Shown here: in pieces, positions 41,501 through 49,615 of the stretch
Layout of the letters: each line of letters opens with the position of its first letter
Numbering within the stretch: position 1 is the stretch's first letter
From: Scortum barcoo
Taxonomy: Eukaryota > Chordata > Actinopteri > Centrarchiformes > Terapontidae
Assembly: GCA_023238725.1 (NCBI GenBank)
Contig: CM041540.1
Coordinates: forward strand, 3,905,208 to 3,969,207
Direction of reading: 5' to 3'
DNA: 64,000 nt
Notes under the pieces: generated by a model
What the model was told of the DNA's origin: nothing
The model's database searches: none
Seen by the model: only the letters and a program-made list of their open reading frames with translations
Position numbers and translations under genes: made by a program

Positions 41501-41871
41501 AGGTTGACACACACACACAGAGGCAAAAATTGATGATGCCACACATTCCTGATAGTGACATCTGTGTGTGTGTGTGTGTGTGTGTGACAACCAAATATGT
41601 GTGTGTGTGTGTGTGTGTACATGATTGATTGTGGACCCCAAATTCTAAATGCTTGTGTGTGTGTGCTATCAATCATGACCAAGGGCCCATCTCTCCTCAC
41701 ATGCAGGCAATGCTGTCCATGTGTGTTATGTGTTTGGTCTCTGGCCAGTTTTCACTATCAACAGCAGCTGCCAGTCTCACCAGGGTGTCAGGCTGCTGCT
41801 GGCACACACACACACAGCCTCAAAATCAATACTGTTTCCCCCCCTTCATCTGCCCCAACACAACAGGGCTG

Positions 41872-41903
<32 letters not shown>

Positions 41904-42450
41904 TCTGTTTTATGTGCAAAAAATGCTTTGATTGATCCCTGACATTGGCTAAAATGCTTTCCTGGCCTGTGCCTGTGTATCTGTGTGTGTGTGTGTGTGT
42001 GTGTGTGTATCAATCATGCTAACATCCAGCCATTCCAGCCACCAAAATCACAACATGTGCATAGCTTTCAAATTAGCACAACAACCTTCAGTGTAATCCC
42101 CCACCCTCCAAAACACACACACACATAAACAAGAAGGTTTAAAGAGATAAATTCATCACATAAAAGCACAATAAAATAACAAAAAGAGCCACAGAGATAA
42201 TCCTCCATCCTGTCCGGCCGTCCACTCACCGATAGGAGGTCTGTTTTCTGAACGCCAGCCCTCTTAATTTCTCCTCCAGGCTCTCCTGCTCCATGTCGGG
42301 CAGGCTGCTGAACGTGTCGCTGCAGCAGCCCACCGCAGCCTCCTCCGAGCCGGCGCCGGACTCCGAGTCGCCCCCGTCGGCTCCCAGAGAGGCCGGCCGC
42401 CCGCCGAAGCTCCTCGCCGGGCTCGTCCTCTCCTTCGCTTGGGGGTCCAT
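4554..42450 (-). CDS. dgki: diacylglycerol kinase iota, 5' part (exons 1 and 2, spanning intron 1)
   Basis: Diacylglycerol kinases convert diacylglycerol to phosphatidic acid. Iota is a type IV isoform with zinc-finger C1 domains, a MARCKS-like nuclear signal, a catalytic domain, ankyrin repeats and a C-terminal PDZ ligand. Only the N-terminal 110 residues are in the window, upstream of all those domains. Exon 1 ends LEEKLRGLAFRKQTSYR and exon 2 continues KAISRSGLQHLG through VDWT. This closely follows the human DGKI N-terminus as I remember it (LEEKLRNLTFRKQVSYRKAISRAGLQHLA). The related DGKZ is less similar here. Exon 1 ends in phase 2 (TAT CG) and exon 2 supplies the missing G, so the frame is continuous. 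The neighbour creb3l2 lies upstream on the same strand, as in human. Exons from number 3 on were looked for in 1-4553 and not seen. Confidence 0.94.
4663..7785. other. dgki intron 1, segment nearest exon 2
   Basis: No gene is seen. It contains a degenerate GAAC/GGAC tetranucleotide run at about 6130-6172 and a (AC)18 microsatellite at 7079-7114. Confidence 0.6.
7079..7114 (+). repeat. (AC)18 microsatellite
   Basis: Uninterrupted AC dinucleotide run. Confidence 0.95.
7788..9433 (-). mobile_element. Tc1-like DNA transposon, full length with decayed transposase
   Basis: Both ends carry CAGTGGGGCAAAAAAGTATT in inverted orientation. The inverted repeats extend about 200 bp, with an inner copy of the AAGTATTTGGTCA motif (IR/DR architecture). 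The element is flanked by TA at 7786-7787 and 9434-9435, the Tc1/mariner target duplication. At 1646 bp it is a typical complete size. It sits in dgki intron 1, and its transposase is on the minus strand, the same as dgki. Confidence 0.95.
7990..9066 (-). pseudogene. Tc1-like transposase pseudogene
   Basis: From the ATG at 9066 the N-terminus reads MAKTKELSKDTRNKIVDLHQ then AGKTESAIGKQLGV, a helix-turn-helix DNA-binding start. The frame is lost after IIRKW. The catalytic DD34E residues can still be placed: IWSDETKIE (near 8590), WVFQHDNDPKHTA (near 8310) and SPDLNPIENLWRE (near 8190). They are split by frameshifts, and an extra in-frame TAG lies between WPSQ and SPDLN near 8223. No functional protein can be made. 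Confidence 0.9.
9436..15536. other. dgki intron 1 segment
   Basis: No coding exon is seen. It contains a T-tract (10207-10227), a long pyrimidine-rich tract (10190-10445), TG and CA runs near 10556-10575, 10661-10681 and 11011-11028, a GT/GA/GT compound repeat at 12351-12402 and an A-tract at 13140-13158. Confidence 0.55.
10190..10445 (+). repeat. polypyrimidine tract with (TCC)n runs
   Basis: Nearly all C and T over about 250 bp, with TCC trinucleotide runs at 10265-10294 and 10401-10438 and a long T run at 10207-10227. Confidence 0.85.
15537..15995 (-). mobile_element. short inverted-repeat element, copy C (opposite orientation)
   Basis: One end reads TTATATGAAGATGGATGACG and the interior includes GGAGCCAGAGTCTGCAC, GACAGCTGTCAATCATGA and CCAGCCACCAGGGGGCGATC. 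It aligns as the reverse complement of the copy at 18353-18824. The far end is diverged. See the copy at 18353 for the family description. Confidence 0.7.
15996..18352. other. dgki intron 1 segment
   Basis: No gene is seen. Dinucleotide runs are at 16563-16597 (GT), 17862-17896 (CA) and 18045-18077 (TG). A broken A-tract lies at about 17380-17407. Confidence 0.6.
18353..18824 (+). mobile_element. short inverted-repeat element (MITE-like), copy A
   Basis: The left end reads ACTGTTAATAAAGATGGATG and the right end is its complement, CATCCATCTTTATATACAGT, so the element has terminal inverted repeats of about 25 bp. The interior has CCTGGTGGCCGGTTGCAGTA and GATTGACAGCTGTCAGTCAC. It codes for nothing. 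Three more copies are in this intron (15537, 30081 and 37664). A non-autonomous DNA transposon is the likeliest class; the parent family is not identified. Confidence 0.75.
18825..30080. other. dgki intron 1, central segment
   Basis: About 11 kb without any coding signal. It contains an A-tract at 19082-19104, a pyrimidine-rich tract with TCC runs at about 22930-23115, short CA/GT runs (for example 21080-21098 and 21541-21552), a dispersed-repeat fragment at 28462-28640, and a less repetitive block at 29160-29400. Confidence 0.55.
28462..28640 (+). repeat. dispersed repeat fragment (GTGAGGACAT type)
   Basis: The text TTTGTGAGGACCAGGTTAAA, twice-repeated AGTGAGGACAT and later GGTTAAGGTTA resemble a frequent fish repeat. 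The class is not known to me. Confidence 0.45.
30081..30626 (+). mobile_element. short inverted-repeat element (MITE-like), copy B
   Basis: The left end is TATATAAAGATGGACGACAT and the right end ATGTCGTCCATCCTTAAATA, mutually inverted. The interior shares CATCTGGATCGCCCCCTGGT and ACAACTGTCAGTCACAGT with copy A. It is longer than copy A because of an extra 80-100 bp after the GTTATCAGATGGG block. Confidence 0.75.
30627..33164. other. dgki intron 1 segment
   Basis: No coding exon is seen. It contains a tRNA-like stretch on the minus strand at 31140-31230 and CA/GT runs near 32388-32420 and 32650-32680. Confidence 0.55.
31140..31230 (-). repeat. tRNA-like stretch, possible SINE head
   Basis: On the minus strand GTTAGTGAGATGGCGTCCGA, GCTGGAGGTCC and TGGGTTTGATCCC follow at the spacing of A and B boxes of a tRNA gene. 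No cloverleaf with paired acceptor arms is evident, so a tRNA-derived SINE remnant is more likely than a tRNA. Confidence 0.3.
33165..33238 (+). repeat. (AT)37 microsatellite
   Basis: Uninterrupted AT run of 74 bp, the longest simple repeat in the window. Confidence 0.97.
33470..33655 (-). repeat. AATCGATTA-type teleost repeat, copy 1
   Basis: The text CACAAAACAAG, GAGCTTTGGGAAAATG, GGGACATTTTCCACTATTTT and CAATCGATTAAC follows the same order as the reverse complement of the copy at 39361. Confidence 0.6.
34590..35060 (+). repeat. degenerate tandem array, unit about 125 bp
   Basis: Units start near 34590, 34713, 34837 and 34966. Each opens like TGGTGGTGCTAxAxxAAAAG, followed by CAGGGGATCACCAAAGT-like text and GTTGAGATATTTCAGT-like text. 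The same motif occurs singly near 63560. This resembles a common fish repeat that often occurs as diverged tandem units. Confidence 0.6.
37240..37395 (-). repeat. AATCGATTA-type teleost repeat, copy 2
   Basis: The text TCAAATGTGAGGATATGGTG, GGTTTGGGCTGTTTGTCAGA and CAAAACAAGCAACT fits the inner part of this repeat in reverse orientation. Confidence 0.5.
37664..38074 (-). mobile_element. short inverted-repeat element (MITE-like), copy D
   Basis: The ends are GTATATAAAGATGGACCACA and TCATGTCGTCCATCTTTGTA, inverted relative to each other. The interior shares GGAGCCAGAGTCTGC and GGCTGCTGGCTAACGATCAC with copy C, so the orientation is opposite to copies A and B. A pentanucleotide repeat abuts its right end. 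Confidence 0.72.
38071..38101 (+). repeat. (GTGAA)6 pentanucleotide repeat
   Basis: Six GTGAA units directly at the right end of the inverted-repeat element, probably grown from its terminal CAGTGAA. Confidence 0.95.
38339..38427 (+). repeat. compound (CA)n(CT)n microsatellite
   Basis: CA run with one GA interruption to 38400, then CT to 38427. Confidence 0.96.
38740..38752 (+). promoter_or_regulatory. perfect DR1 nuclear-receptor motif
   Basis: AGGTCAAAGGTCA: two AGGTCA half-sites as a direct repeat with one-base spacing, the consensus bound by RXR heterodimers with PPAR, HNF4 and COUP-TF. It lies in dgki intron 1 about 3.9 kb downstream of the promoter. Function is inferred. Confidence 0.4.
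39361..39687 (+). repeat. AATCGATTA-type teleost repeat, copy 3 (near full length)
   Basis: Begins AGTGCTGCAACTAATGATTA and ends ATTAATCGACTGATCGTTGT, with imperfect inverted termini. The interior includes GTGTTTCCCAAAGTTCAAGG and AAATGACTCAAAACGATTAA. A (A)15 run interrupts it near 39440. Confidence 0.7.
39839..40019 (+). repeat. AATCGATTA-type teleost repeat, copy 4 (internally deleted)
   Basis: Starts AGTGCTGCATTTAAAGATTA and ends CGATTAATCGTCTAATCGGT. Same orientation as the neighbour 150 bp to the left but shorter. Confidence 0.6.
41300..42120 (+). repeat. cluster of CA/TG microsatellites
   Basis: Several CA and TG runs alternate in orientation (for example TG at 41562-41585 and 41599-41618, CA at 41874-41902, TG at 41981-42009), just downstream of dgki exon 1 in the transcribed direction. 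Confidence 0.9.
42230..42450 (-). CDS. dgki: dgki exon 1 (coding part)
   Basis: The ATG is at 42448-42450. An in-frame TAG eight codons upstream makes this the first possible start. The context is good, with G at -3 and G at +4. The exon encodes 73 residues plus two bases of a split arginine codon. The first 50 or so residues are Ser/Gly/Ala/Glu-rich and low complexity, as in the mammalian iota N-terminus, and only the last 17 (LEEKLRGLAFRKQTSYR) look strongly conserved. The donor reads CG|GTGAGT. The exon is CpG-rich compared with its surroundings. Confidence 0.92.
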
Positions 42451-42472
42451 GGCTCGGTGTCTCTGCTGTCTC

Positions 42473-42586
42473 TCACCCTAAACAGTTTCGCGCCGGATCC
42501 CCCCCTAGCTCCTCCCCAGATCCTGTCCCCACGGTGTGTGTGTGTGTGTATGTGTGGGGGGGCACAGAAGCCACCTGATCTTCCAT
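42473..42586 (-). other. upstream ORF in the dgki 5' leader
   Basis: This minus-strand ATG at 42584-42586 is the only ATG I see between the inferred transcription start and the main start. It opens a 37-codon frame ending in TGA at 42473-42475, 22 nt before the dgki ATG. It encodes a Thr/His run from a short CA repeat, so it is unlikely to be a conserved peptide. If the leader is transcribed as inferred, it would be read before the main ORF. Confidence 0.5.
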
Positions 42587-42696
42587 GGTGGCGGAGAGGA
42601 GAATTTGCCCCAACGGGCTTCCTCCGGTGATGGAGGGGGGGTTACCGGGCGGCCCGCTGACGCTCACAGCCGTTTGTGATTTCTGGCCGTTGGCCG

Positions 42697-42706
42697 CCTT
42701 TATATA
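42697..42706 (-). promoter_or_regulatory. dgki: TATA box of dgki
   Basis: On the minus strand the sequence is TATATAAAGG inside a GC-rich context, about 250 bp upstream of the start codon. It matches the TATAWAAR consensus. It would place initiation about 25-35 bp downstream, near 42670. Confidence 0.6.
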
Positions 42707-42768
42707 CCGCAGCCGGGCTCAGCGGCACGCGCACCGCACTCACGAGCCCCTGGCCAACGTCAAGCCGC

Positions 42769-42780
42769 CGACGTCACGTA
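42769..42780 (-). promoter_or_regulatory. CRE-like element upstream of the dgki TATA box
   Basis: The minus strand reads TACGTGACGTCG. The core TGACGTCG matches the palindromic CRE (TGACGTCA) at 7 of 8 positions. It lies about 63 bp upstream of the TATA box. A second half-site, TTGACGTT, lies at 42756-42763. CREB/ATF and CREB3-family factors bind such sites; use here is inferred. Confidence 0.45.
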
Positions 42781-43119
42781 GGAAGTGGAGCGGCTTAACC
42801 TTCAAAATAAAACCCCTTAGATTACAAACAGATGTGTATACTGGGGGCGTCAAGATGTTTGAGAGCTGATGTGTGCTGGTTAAATTGGGTATATCTGAAA
42901 ATAATACTTGTTATTATTTATACATGCACATACATTCCTTTGAAGAACTCCAAAGTTCTTTATTTTGTTTTATTTTGTTTGTTTGTTTCTTTATGTTGTG
43001 CTTATCTTGACTCAATATGGCAAATATATATACATAACTCTGTGTGTGTGTGTGTGAATGTGTTTGTGTATTTATTCTCCTCTATGTTGAACTTGCCCTA
43101 TTTGCTATCTTTATGTCTT

Positions 43120-43255
43120 GAATGTGCATTTCTAATGAATGTGCAATTTGGTGTCTGCTCTGGTCTGTGCAGCTCCTCTCTGCCTATGTCTGTGCATCAG
43201 AAAGGCAAGGGAAATTGTATGTGTATGTGAAATAAACCTGACTCTGATTTCTGAT
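43120..43255 (+). repeat. possible retroposon 3' tail
   Basis: The text GAAATAAACCTGACTCTGAT then TTCTGATTC resembles fish LINE 3' ends that carry AATAAA and then a short repeat. Confidence 0.4.
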
Positions 43256-43479
43256 TCAGTTATACTGCCTGTATTATCTACGGGTATGTTGGCGGGGACA
43301 CTATGTTTGCTAGGGACTGAAGCCTGTCCTGTATCTGATAGTCTTACATGTTTCATATTTTTTAATTTCATATTTTCAATTTTATATTGTTATTGTTATT
43401 TTACATTGTATTTTTACCTTCTATTTTATTATAGTTTCTTTTTGCATCTTTACTGTATTTACTTGCATGCCCTTAAGTT

Positions 43480-43531
43480 TCCACCTTTCAATGCTGCTGG
43501 AAATGTGAATTTCTCTTGGAGATCAATAAAG

Positions 43532-43570
<39 letters not shown>

Positions 43571-43576
43571 TCATTC

Positions 43577-43628
<52 letters not shown>

Positions 43629-43639
43629 CTATCTATCTA
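43480..43639 (+). repeat. LINE-type 3' tail followed by a (CTAT)n microsatellite
   Basis: GAATTTCTCTTGGAGATCAA then TAAAGTATCTATC leads straight into ATCT/CTAT repeats (43531-43639, interrupted once by TCATTCATC). Such a tail and tetranucleotide run is typical of fish non-LTR retrotransposon insertions. Confidence 0.6.
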
Positions 43640-43665
43640 CATGAATGGGACCTTTACGCTGTATT

Positions 43666-43763
43666 CAGAGCCAGATCTTGGCTAGGGCGCCACCTGCTGG
43701 AGGGGATGCTGCTGGGTGCGTGGGCCCTTGCCTTGGGCACCAAAATGGCTAGAGCCGGCTCTG
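43666..43763 (+). mobile_element. 98-bp hAT-type MITE
   Basis: Starts CAGAGCCAGATCTTGGCTAG and ends GGCTAGAGCCGGCTCTG, an inverted pair with the CAGAG terminus typical of hAT elements. It is flanked by GCTGTATT (43658-43665) and ACTGTATT (43764-43771), an 8-bp target duplication with one mismatch. It has no coding capacity. Confidence 0.75.
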
Positions 43764-44416
43764 ACTGTATTAATCTGTTTAACTTAATATGATGACTAAG
43801 AAAACACTTTTTTTTTTTTTTTACAAATGATCTAATGTTTTGTCAAACACATATCTTTTCTGCATTTTCATAAACATGAATATCTCATGCCAAGTTTTTA
43901 TTCACAGCTTTACAAGAGTTTATTTACAACTACAGAATTTGTTATTTGTGGGCGTCACTTTGCTGGCTCGTAATCTTTTAGACCATGTGAGTCCGTAAAA
44001 GAGCGATATGATTATTCTTTGTAGTCTAAAAACAATCATAAATGCTTTAAAAAAACATCAGGACAGCAGACTTTCATGTTTAAAAATGTAATATACTTTA
44101 GAAATGTTGATTAGGGTTCATTAGAATGGGTGCACTATAGTCTTAAACTTTATTATTTACCATTATACATCATATAACACCCTTACCATTACTGCAGTGT
44201 TTATTTTTAATGTTTATTTTCACTTTGTTGAGCTGTTGTCCTTGTTTTAAATCGTATGTATGAGAGAGTTTTAATGTGTTCACACACCTGGCCAATAAAG
44301 CTTTTATTTCCAAACATATGACCGGAAGTTGTATATTTGATTGTTTGTGACATGACACAGGTTTTAAAAACTGCGAAAGCGCGAGCTGCTGTAAGGGTGG
44401 CGACAATAAACAAGTT

Positions 44417-44418
<2 letters not shown>

Positions 44419-44456
<38 letters not shown>
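44419..44456 (+). repeat. (GT)19 microsatellite
   Basis: Uninterrupted GT run. Confidence 0.95.
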
Positions 44457-44459
<3 letters not shown>

Positions 44460-45039
44460 CCAACCTAACTGCAGCATCAACACATCCATCATCCATCCAT
44501 CGAGCGCTGTGGCATTGTGGGATATTCCCTCTCCTCCTCCTTTCTGCAGCATCATCAGTCAGAAAGTAGGGCAGAGGGTGAGCGTGCACGCGAAAACACA
44601 CGCGCGCTGTCAGCATCTCACTCTGAAACACTAATCACACACACACACACAGTCCATATGCTGCGTTCAGTGTGTGTGTGTGTGTGTCAGATCTGTCATG
44701 GTGACAATATTCTCACATCGCCTCTCATCATGTTCACTAACTGTCATCTGCAGGAGGCCGCCTGTCAAACATCAGGCCACATGTGTCAGCCTCCGTTTTC
44801 ACTTCACTGGAGGAGACACACAAAGTCACCTCAGACCTGAGGAGCACCGCTAGACCTTTCAGGACTTTTATTTCTGCAGGGGAGCATCTGTCTGCAGTTA
44901 TTAACCATGAATAATTTCAGCAAACATACTGCATGTAATGGAAGCCAGGTTCTGCCAATGTGATGAGAAGAAAAAAAACTGTAAGTCATTAAGATGAGAG
45001 TTACAGGAGTATATCAAAATAATGGGAAACATTAACAAA

Positions 45040-45290
45040 ATAAGGAAATAGTATCTCAAAAAAATTAGGAGTTTTCTTAAAAAAACAAGAAAGTTTAGCA
45101 AAATACTGACCTAGATTCTCAAAATAATCAGAAACTTGAGCAAAATTACAAATGACTTATCTCAATATAATGACAAAGTGTCTCAAAAAATAAAAAAAAA
45201 CTCAAAAAATGTAAAACTTTTTCAAAATAATGATGCAATAATGACTTATTATCTCAAAATAATTAGAAACTAGAAAGGACTACTGAGGAC
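45040..45290 (+). repeat. degenerate CTCAAAATAATGA tandem repeats
   Basis: TCTCAAAATAATNAGAAACT-like units recur irregularly about seven times, mixed with A-runs. Simple degenerate tandem sequence, class unknown. Confidence 0.5.
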
Positions 45291-46639
45291 TATACTAAAT
45301 CATTTAAGATCATTTTCATTTTATTATACATAAACTGTAGAAAAGGCATAGATGGGCTTCTATAGATTCCTCTGAAAGAAAACAAATTTAACTTTAAGCC
45401 TGAGAACCACCTTTAAATTTGATGAGCTCAGGCTCACATCAGGACACAAAGGAGGATGAAAAGAGGCCTGATGAAAAGGATTTTTTCATTTATAATTAAC
45501 AACCTGCGAGTCTGAACACTCCTGCAATCCTGAATCGAAGTGTGAAATCAGATCGCTGCTCCTTCATCTGTTTCCTGCCTCCATGTTCCTCGTGTTTCAT
45601 CGCACGTTTGAGACAGCCTGCGCGGTTATTCAGATTGATTTTATGAAAAACACGACGCACCACAACTGGAATCCACTGTTGCTGCGTTACTATGAGACTG
45701 GACTGTTGTGAAGCTGTGGGACTGTGTATTGTCTTGGGACTGTCAGAGCAATTCACACTACTTATTACGAGGTGCTGCTGCTGATCTATTTTAGGCTCCT
45801 TGTCATGTTGGATGAGATAAACTCCTCCAGCGTGTTAACCTATGAGACTCCTGTCTGTCCTAATGGAGTTTGGCCTTAACTTCATTTAAAGTTACACAGA
45901 AAACTCTTTGAAGCTGGCAACAACCATTTATCATCCCCTGAAGTAAACATTAGGCTTTTGAAATCTTCTGTTTTTTTGTCTTATTTGGCATGTTTGGCTT
46001 GGTCATTGTTGCTTTTTTATATGTATGTTATAAATAATAATATAATATATATATAATTATTCATTTTTCTCTGCTGAAAGTGTTCACGAAGCAAAAAATG
46101 TGCTACAAAAACTCACAAAAATTGAGAATCTGCAAATCTTACCCACCACTGAGGCACATAAAATGACCGTTATTGACCTCAATGTGGCGCTGTAATAATC
46201 AATTATAGGTTTTCACAGTTATCTCAAAAAAAGCATGGCCAAGAGTCAAAGTTCTTTCGTTCTTTTAGTCTCTCAAGTCATCTCAATCTCTGCTTGCTGC
46301 TCTGTCTTCTGCTCTAAAAATGTCATATTTAGCGACTTTTTCTCAATTTTCTCAAACTTGTTACTTTACGTTGGACCAGGCATCGCAAATCTTTGACAGG
46401 ATCATCTGCGGACTTTGCTGAAAAGATGAATCTCAATACATCAGCGTGTTTCGATTATACAAGCCAATCATTTAGAGAAGTATAAAGCTGCAAACAATGG
46501 AAATACTTAATTAAAGTACAAGTGTCTCAGATTTTCATTAACGAGGTCCAATACTTTATATATTTATATTTTTTCTTTCTTTCTTTTTAACAGCAACAGT
46601 TTCCCACGAACAGACCACACACAGCCACAGATAATGATG

Positions 46640-48428
46640 CTTTTACTAAGGAAAATACTTTATTCATTTGAAAGCAAAGAGACAGAAAGCCGAAGTCAGG
46701 GTGTCTTTACACAGGAGCGACATGGAAATGAAATCTGAAAAACGCTCTCCACTGGCTGCCAGTCTCAACTAGAGGAGAATTCTTAATAAAAGTGTCCAAA
46801 CATAAAAAATATTTCAATCTTGTGTTTCCTGTGACGTCTCCTGTGTGGACTCAGCAGTGAGGAATGTAGTTTTGGCTACCACCACGCCATCATCGATGCA
46901 GGTTGCATAAATCTTTGATGATCTATCCACTGAGCTACAAAGCTTAAGTTATGAGACTTTAATATACAAATCTTCTGTTCTAATCCATAAACAGGACAGG
47001 GATCTGTTTGATTCATCCTCAGTTGTAAAATAAGCTTCAGTATGTTAATTAAGTTCTGTCCTAACCGCTGATATCACCACATGATTAAACTCTGTTGTTT
47101 AACAAATGGGGTGTTTCTATTTACAACACGGATGTACAGAAAGTGACCGTTTCAGTAAAGCTCAAAACCTTAAAAACCCACCTGGAATACACTTGAAATG
47201 GATTATTAAGACAATATGCATTTTACAAACTAAACACAACAGAAAGTCGGGACAAACATCGTCTTATGTTTAAAACTGCGCCGCGTTATCAACAACACAG
47301 CAGCCGACTCTAAGTGAATGACGGACTGGTTTATAAACTGCAGATCCCAGACACTTTTAGACTTCCTTATTTATTAACAACTTATATTTACAAAAATAGA
47401 TAGTTTTTTTTTCATTTCTGGGAGGAAATGTTTTTGGCAAATGCTGAGAGATTGCAGATAAAGACTCTTGGAGCTGACGATGAAAGTGTTCGAGGCAAAA
47501 CCATCACCGGATTAAAGGCCAAAAAAAAAAGAAGTTAGTGCAGCGAGTTAACTGTGGTTCCATTACATATTTTAAAAAATAGTTTGACATTTGGGGATTG
47601 TGAGAAAATGTAAAATTTAAATGTTGTATATTATGTTTAAAACTGTATTTTTTTTTCATCCTTTGGCAGCCAATTTTTGAACTTTTTTAACGAATAAAGA
47701 ATTCAAAACTTCTCTTATTTTGAAAATGAGCGCAGGAACCCCCAAGCTAAGCCCTTGATATTTGAAAAGTTAAGTCAGATGAAGAAAAATATTAACAATA
47801 TATAAAAAGAATACAATAAAATAAAAACATAAAATACAATATGAACACAAACAAATATCAAAATGGGATGTATGCATCACTGGAATGAAATAAAAACATT
47901 TTATATTAAAAGAAATACAACTACAAAGAGCAACACTTTTTTGAAAAAAAAAAGGTTTCTATAAATACAAAGGATCTCCGTCAGTGTCCTGTAAAAAGCC
48001 TCACATGTCATATTTTAATATATTTTCCTCTGGATAAATGCCTCACTACATTATACACTCAATTTATTTGAATTTATCTCAAAGTGATGTTTTTAACAGT
48101 GTTTCAATTAAGACGACAGATACAACTGTTAAGTTGACTCGTGTAAAAACTATTCAGTGCAACTTTACTTCAGAAAGGAAGGCAACCAGTGCCCTTTAAT
48201 TATTATTATTATGGTTTTTATTAATATAATTATAATTCATTATTACTATTACAGTGTATCTGATTAGACAGAGATTTCAGAGAGAAATGACCTTAAACAA
48301 TCAGCAGTGGGAACTACTGTATGAGGTTTGCTCCAGGACACTGAACCATGCTCCAGAGGAGGGGAAGGTCAAAGGTCATCGTGAGGTTTAGGGGAGGTGG
48401 GTGTGGGAGGGGGGCGTTGACGTGAACC
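46640..48428 (-). other. creb3l2: probable creb3l2 3' untranslated region
   Basis: AT-rich DNA follows the stop codon. A minus-strand AATAAA at 46659-46664 is a plausible poly(A) signal and would give a UTR of about 1.8 kb. Other AATAAA copies occur earlier (for example near 48062 and 48217), so a shorter end is possible. A perfect DR1 motif lies at 48366-48378. The extent is inferred. Confidence 0.4.
48366..48378 (+). promoter_or_regulatory. perfect DR1 motif in creb3l2 3' UTR DNA
   Basis: AGGTCAAAGGTCA, identical to the 13-mer at 38740. It is 50 bp beyond the stop codon of creb3l2. Occupancy by a nuclear receptor is inferred only. Confidence 0.35.
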
Positions 48429-48504
48429 TCAGGAGGTCTTGTTGACCGTTCGCTCCAGCTCTATCACTTTACTGCTGCTCTCGTTCGTCCTCTGCTCCAG
48501 AGAC
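48429..48504 (-). CDS. creb3l2: creb3l2 exon 12 (C-terminus and stop)
   Basis: The last coding exon encodes SLEQRTNESSSKVIELERTV then NKTS and stops with TGA at 48429-48431. The human protein has a matching end (KVVELDRRVNTTF, from memory). The NES and NKT sequons parallel human glycosylation sequons. The acceptor is CTTCAG|GTCT. Confidence 0.93.
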
Positions 48505-49574
48505 CTGAAGATAAAGATCAGAGGTCGGTTCAGGAAGCAGGAAATGATATTTCATGACATCATCAGTTCTGCGAGGTCTGAACGGACAGTTTGATTTTAA
48601 GATGTGCCGCCAATTTTTATCTTTCCTGTGGTAGTTTGTGAGACCTACACTGCTCCTGAAATAACTTTATTTTAATGATCTGCAGTTACACCTCCTGCTC
48701 TTTAAACCCTTTGCTTCTGTTGATACTTATAAAGGGGTCCCAGGCGTAGTATATTTACTAAAGTACTGTACATTACATTATTTGAGTAATTACATTTAAT
48801 GTTCATTTATACTTACGCTACTACATTTATTCAAGTTTCTTTGCAGATTCCAATTAATAATAAAAAGTACTTTTAAAGTACTTTTACTTAAGTAAAAGAC
48901 GCAAGTACTTCTTTCACCATAAGATGAGTTGAGATGTTTTTTTTTCCAGTCTGTTTCTCTAATCTCTCTTTTTTTCAGCTCATTTCAAACAATATTTCAA
49001 ATAAAGACAGATTTAAACAACTTTCGACAAATGCATCAGAAATCATAACTCAAAATAAAAGTTTAATTCAAACAAATAGAAGTAAAATATTTTAATCACG
49101 CTGTATGTTTACCTGTGCAGGTCCAGCAGCAGGTTTTTTGATGTCTGCGTATCGTTGATTTTACTCCTGAAAGGTGGGTGTGTCTCCACCCTGTCAGGCT
49201 CCGCCCTCATTTTCTGTTGCTCTGAGCGACGCCAGGCCGCCATGACGACGGCTGGCGTGTCCTCCCATTGGTCGGGATATTCTCCGCCCAGACCGAGGAG
49301 GTGTGGCTGCTCGTCCTCGAAGGTCGATAACAGATTCCTCGACTTGACTGCAAGAGAATCGAAAAAGGCGATGAAATAAAGATTTTAATTCACTTTTTAA
49401 AAATACTTAAAAATATATTATCGTTTTAGGAGAAAATGCGACTCCTGTTTCTTTAACAGGAAAGTTTTTAAACCCTTTCAGGCTGAACACACCCAGTGGC
49501 ACCACACAAACACACAAATACACACTATCCCACACACACTTCATCACATTGTTGTGTCACATGTTACTGCATGC

Positions 49575-49615
<41 letters not shown>

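Larger units (their letters stand above)
38102..42229. other. dgki intron 1, segment nearest exon 1
   Basis: No coding exon is seen. It contains a CA/CT compound repeat (38339-38427), (CA)n (38497-38531), two AATCGATTA-type repeats, GAG/GGA triplets (40652-40680), many CA/TG runs between 41300 and 42120, and a less repetitive block at 38560-39240. Confidence 0.55.
42232..42790 (-). promoter_or_regulatory. dgki: dgki promoter region and CpG island
   Basis: This block is far richer in G, C and CpG than the flanking AT-rich DNA. It covers coding exon 1, the presumed 5' leader and about 100 bp of upstream promoter. Within it lie a minus-strand TATA box, a CRE-like motif and an upstream ORF, listed separately. 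The TATA position suggests transcription starts near 42670, giving a leader of about 220 nt. The start site is inferred. Confidence 0.7.
42791..46639. other. intergenic region between creb3l2 and dgki
   Basis: About 3.9 kb between the inferred creb3l2 poly(A) signal and the dgki promoter. It holds two retroposon-type 3' tails, a CTAT microsatellite, a 98-bp hAT-type MITE, a (GT)19 run and a CTCAAAATAAT-rich stretch. No gene is seen. Confidence 0.6.

Noticed and set aside
42264..42481. Arg-rich and Pro/Ser-rich open frames over dgki exon 1
   Set aside because: They are alternate-frame and antisense readings of the GC-rich exon.
43139..43792. 217-codon open frame on the plus strand
   Set aside because: It runs through a LINE tail, the CTAT microsatellite (Leu/Ser/Ile/Tyr repeats) and the hAT MITE. 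The open frame follows from repeat composition.
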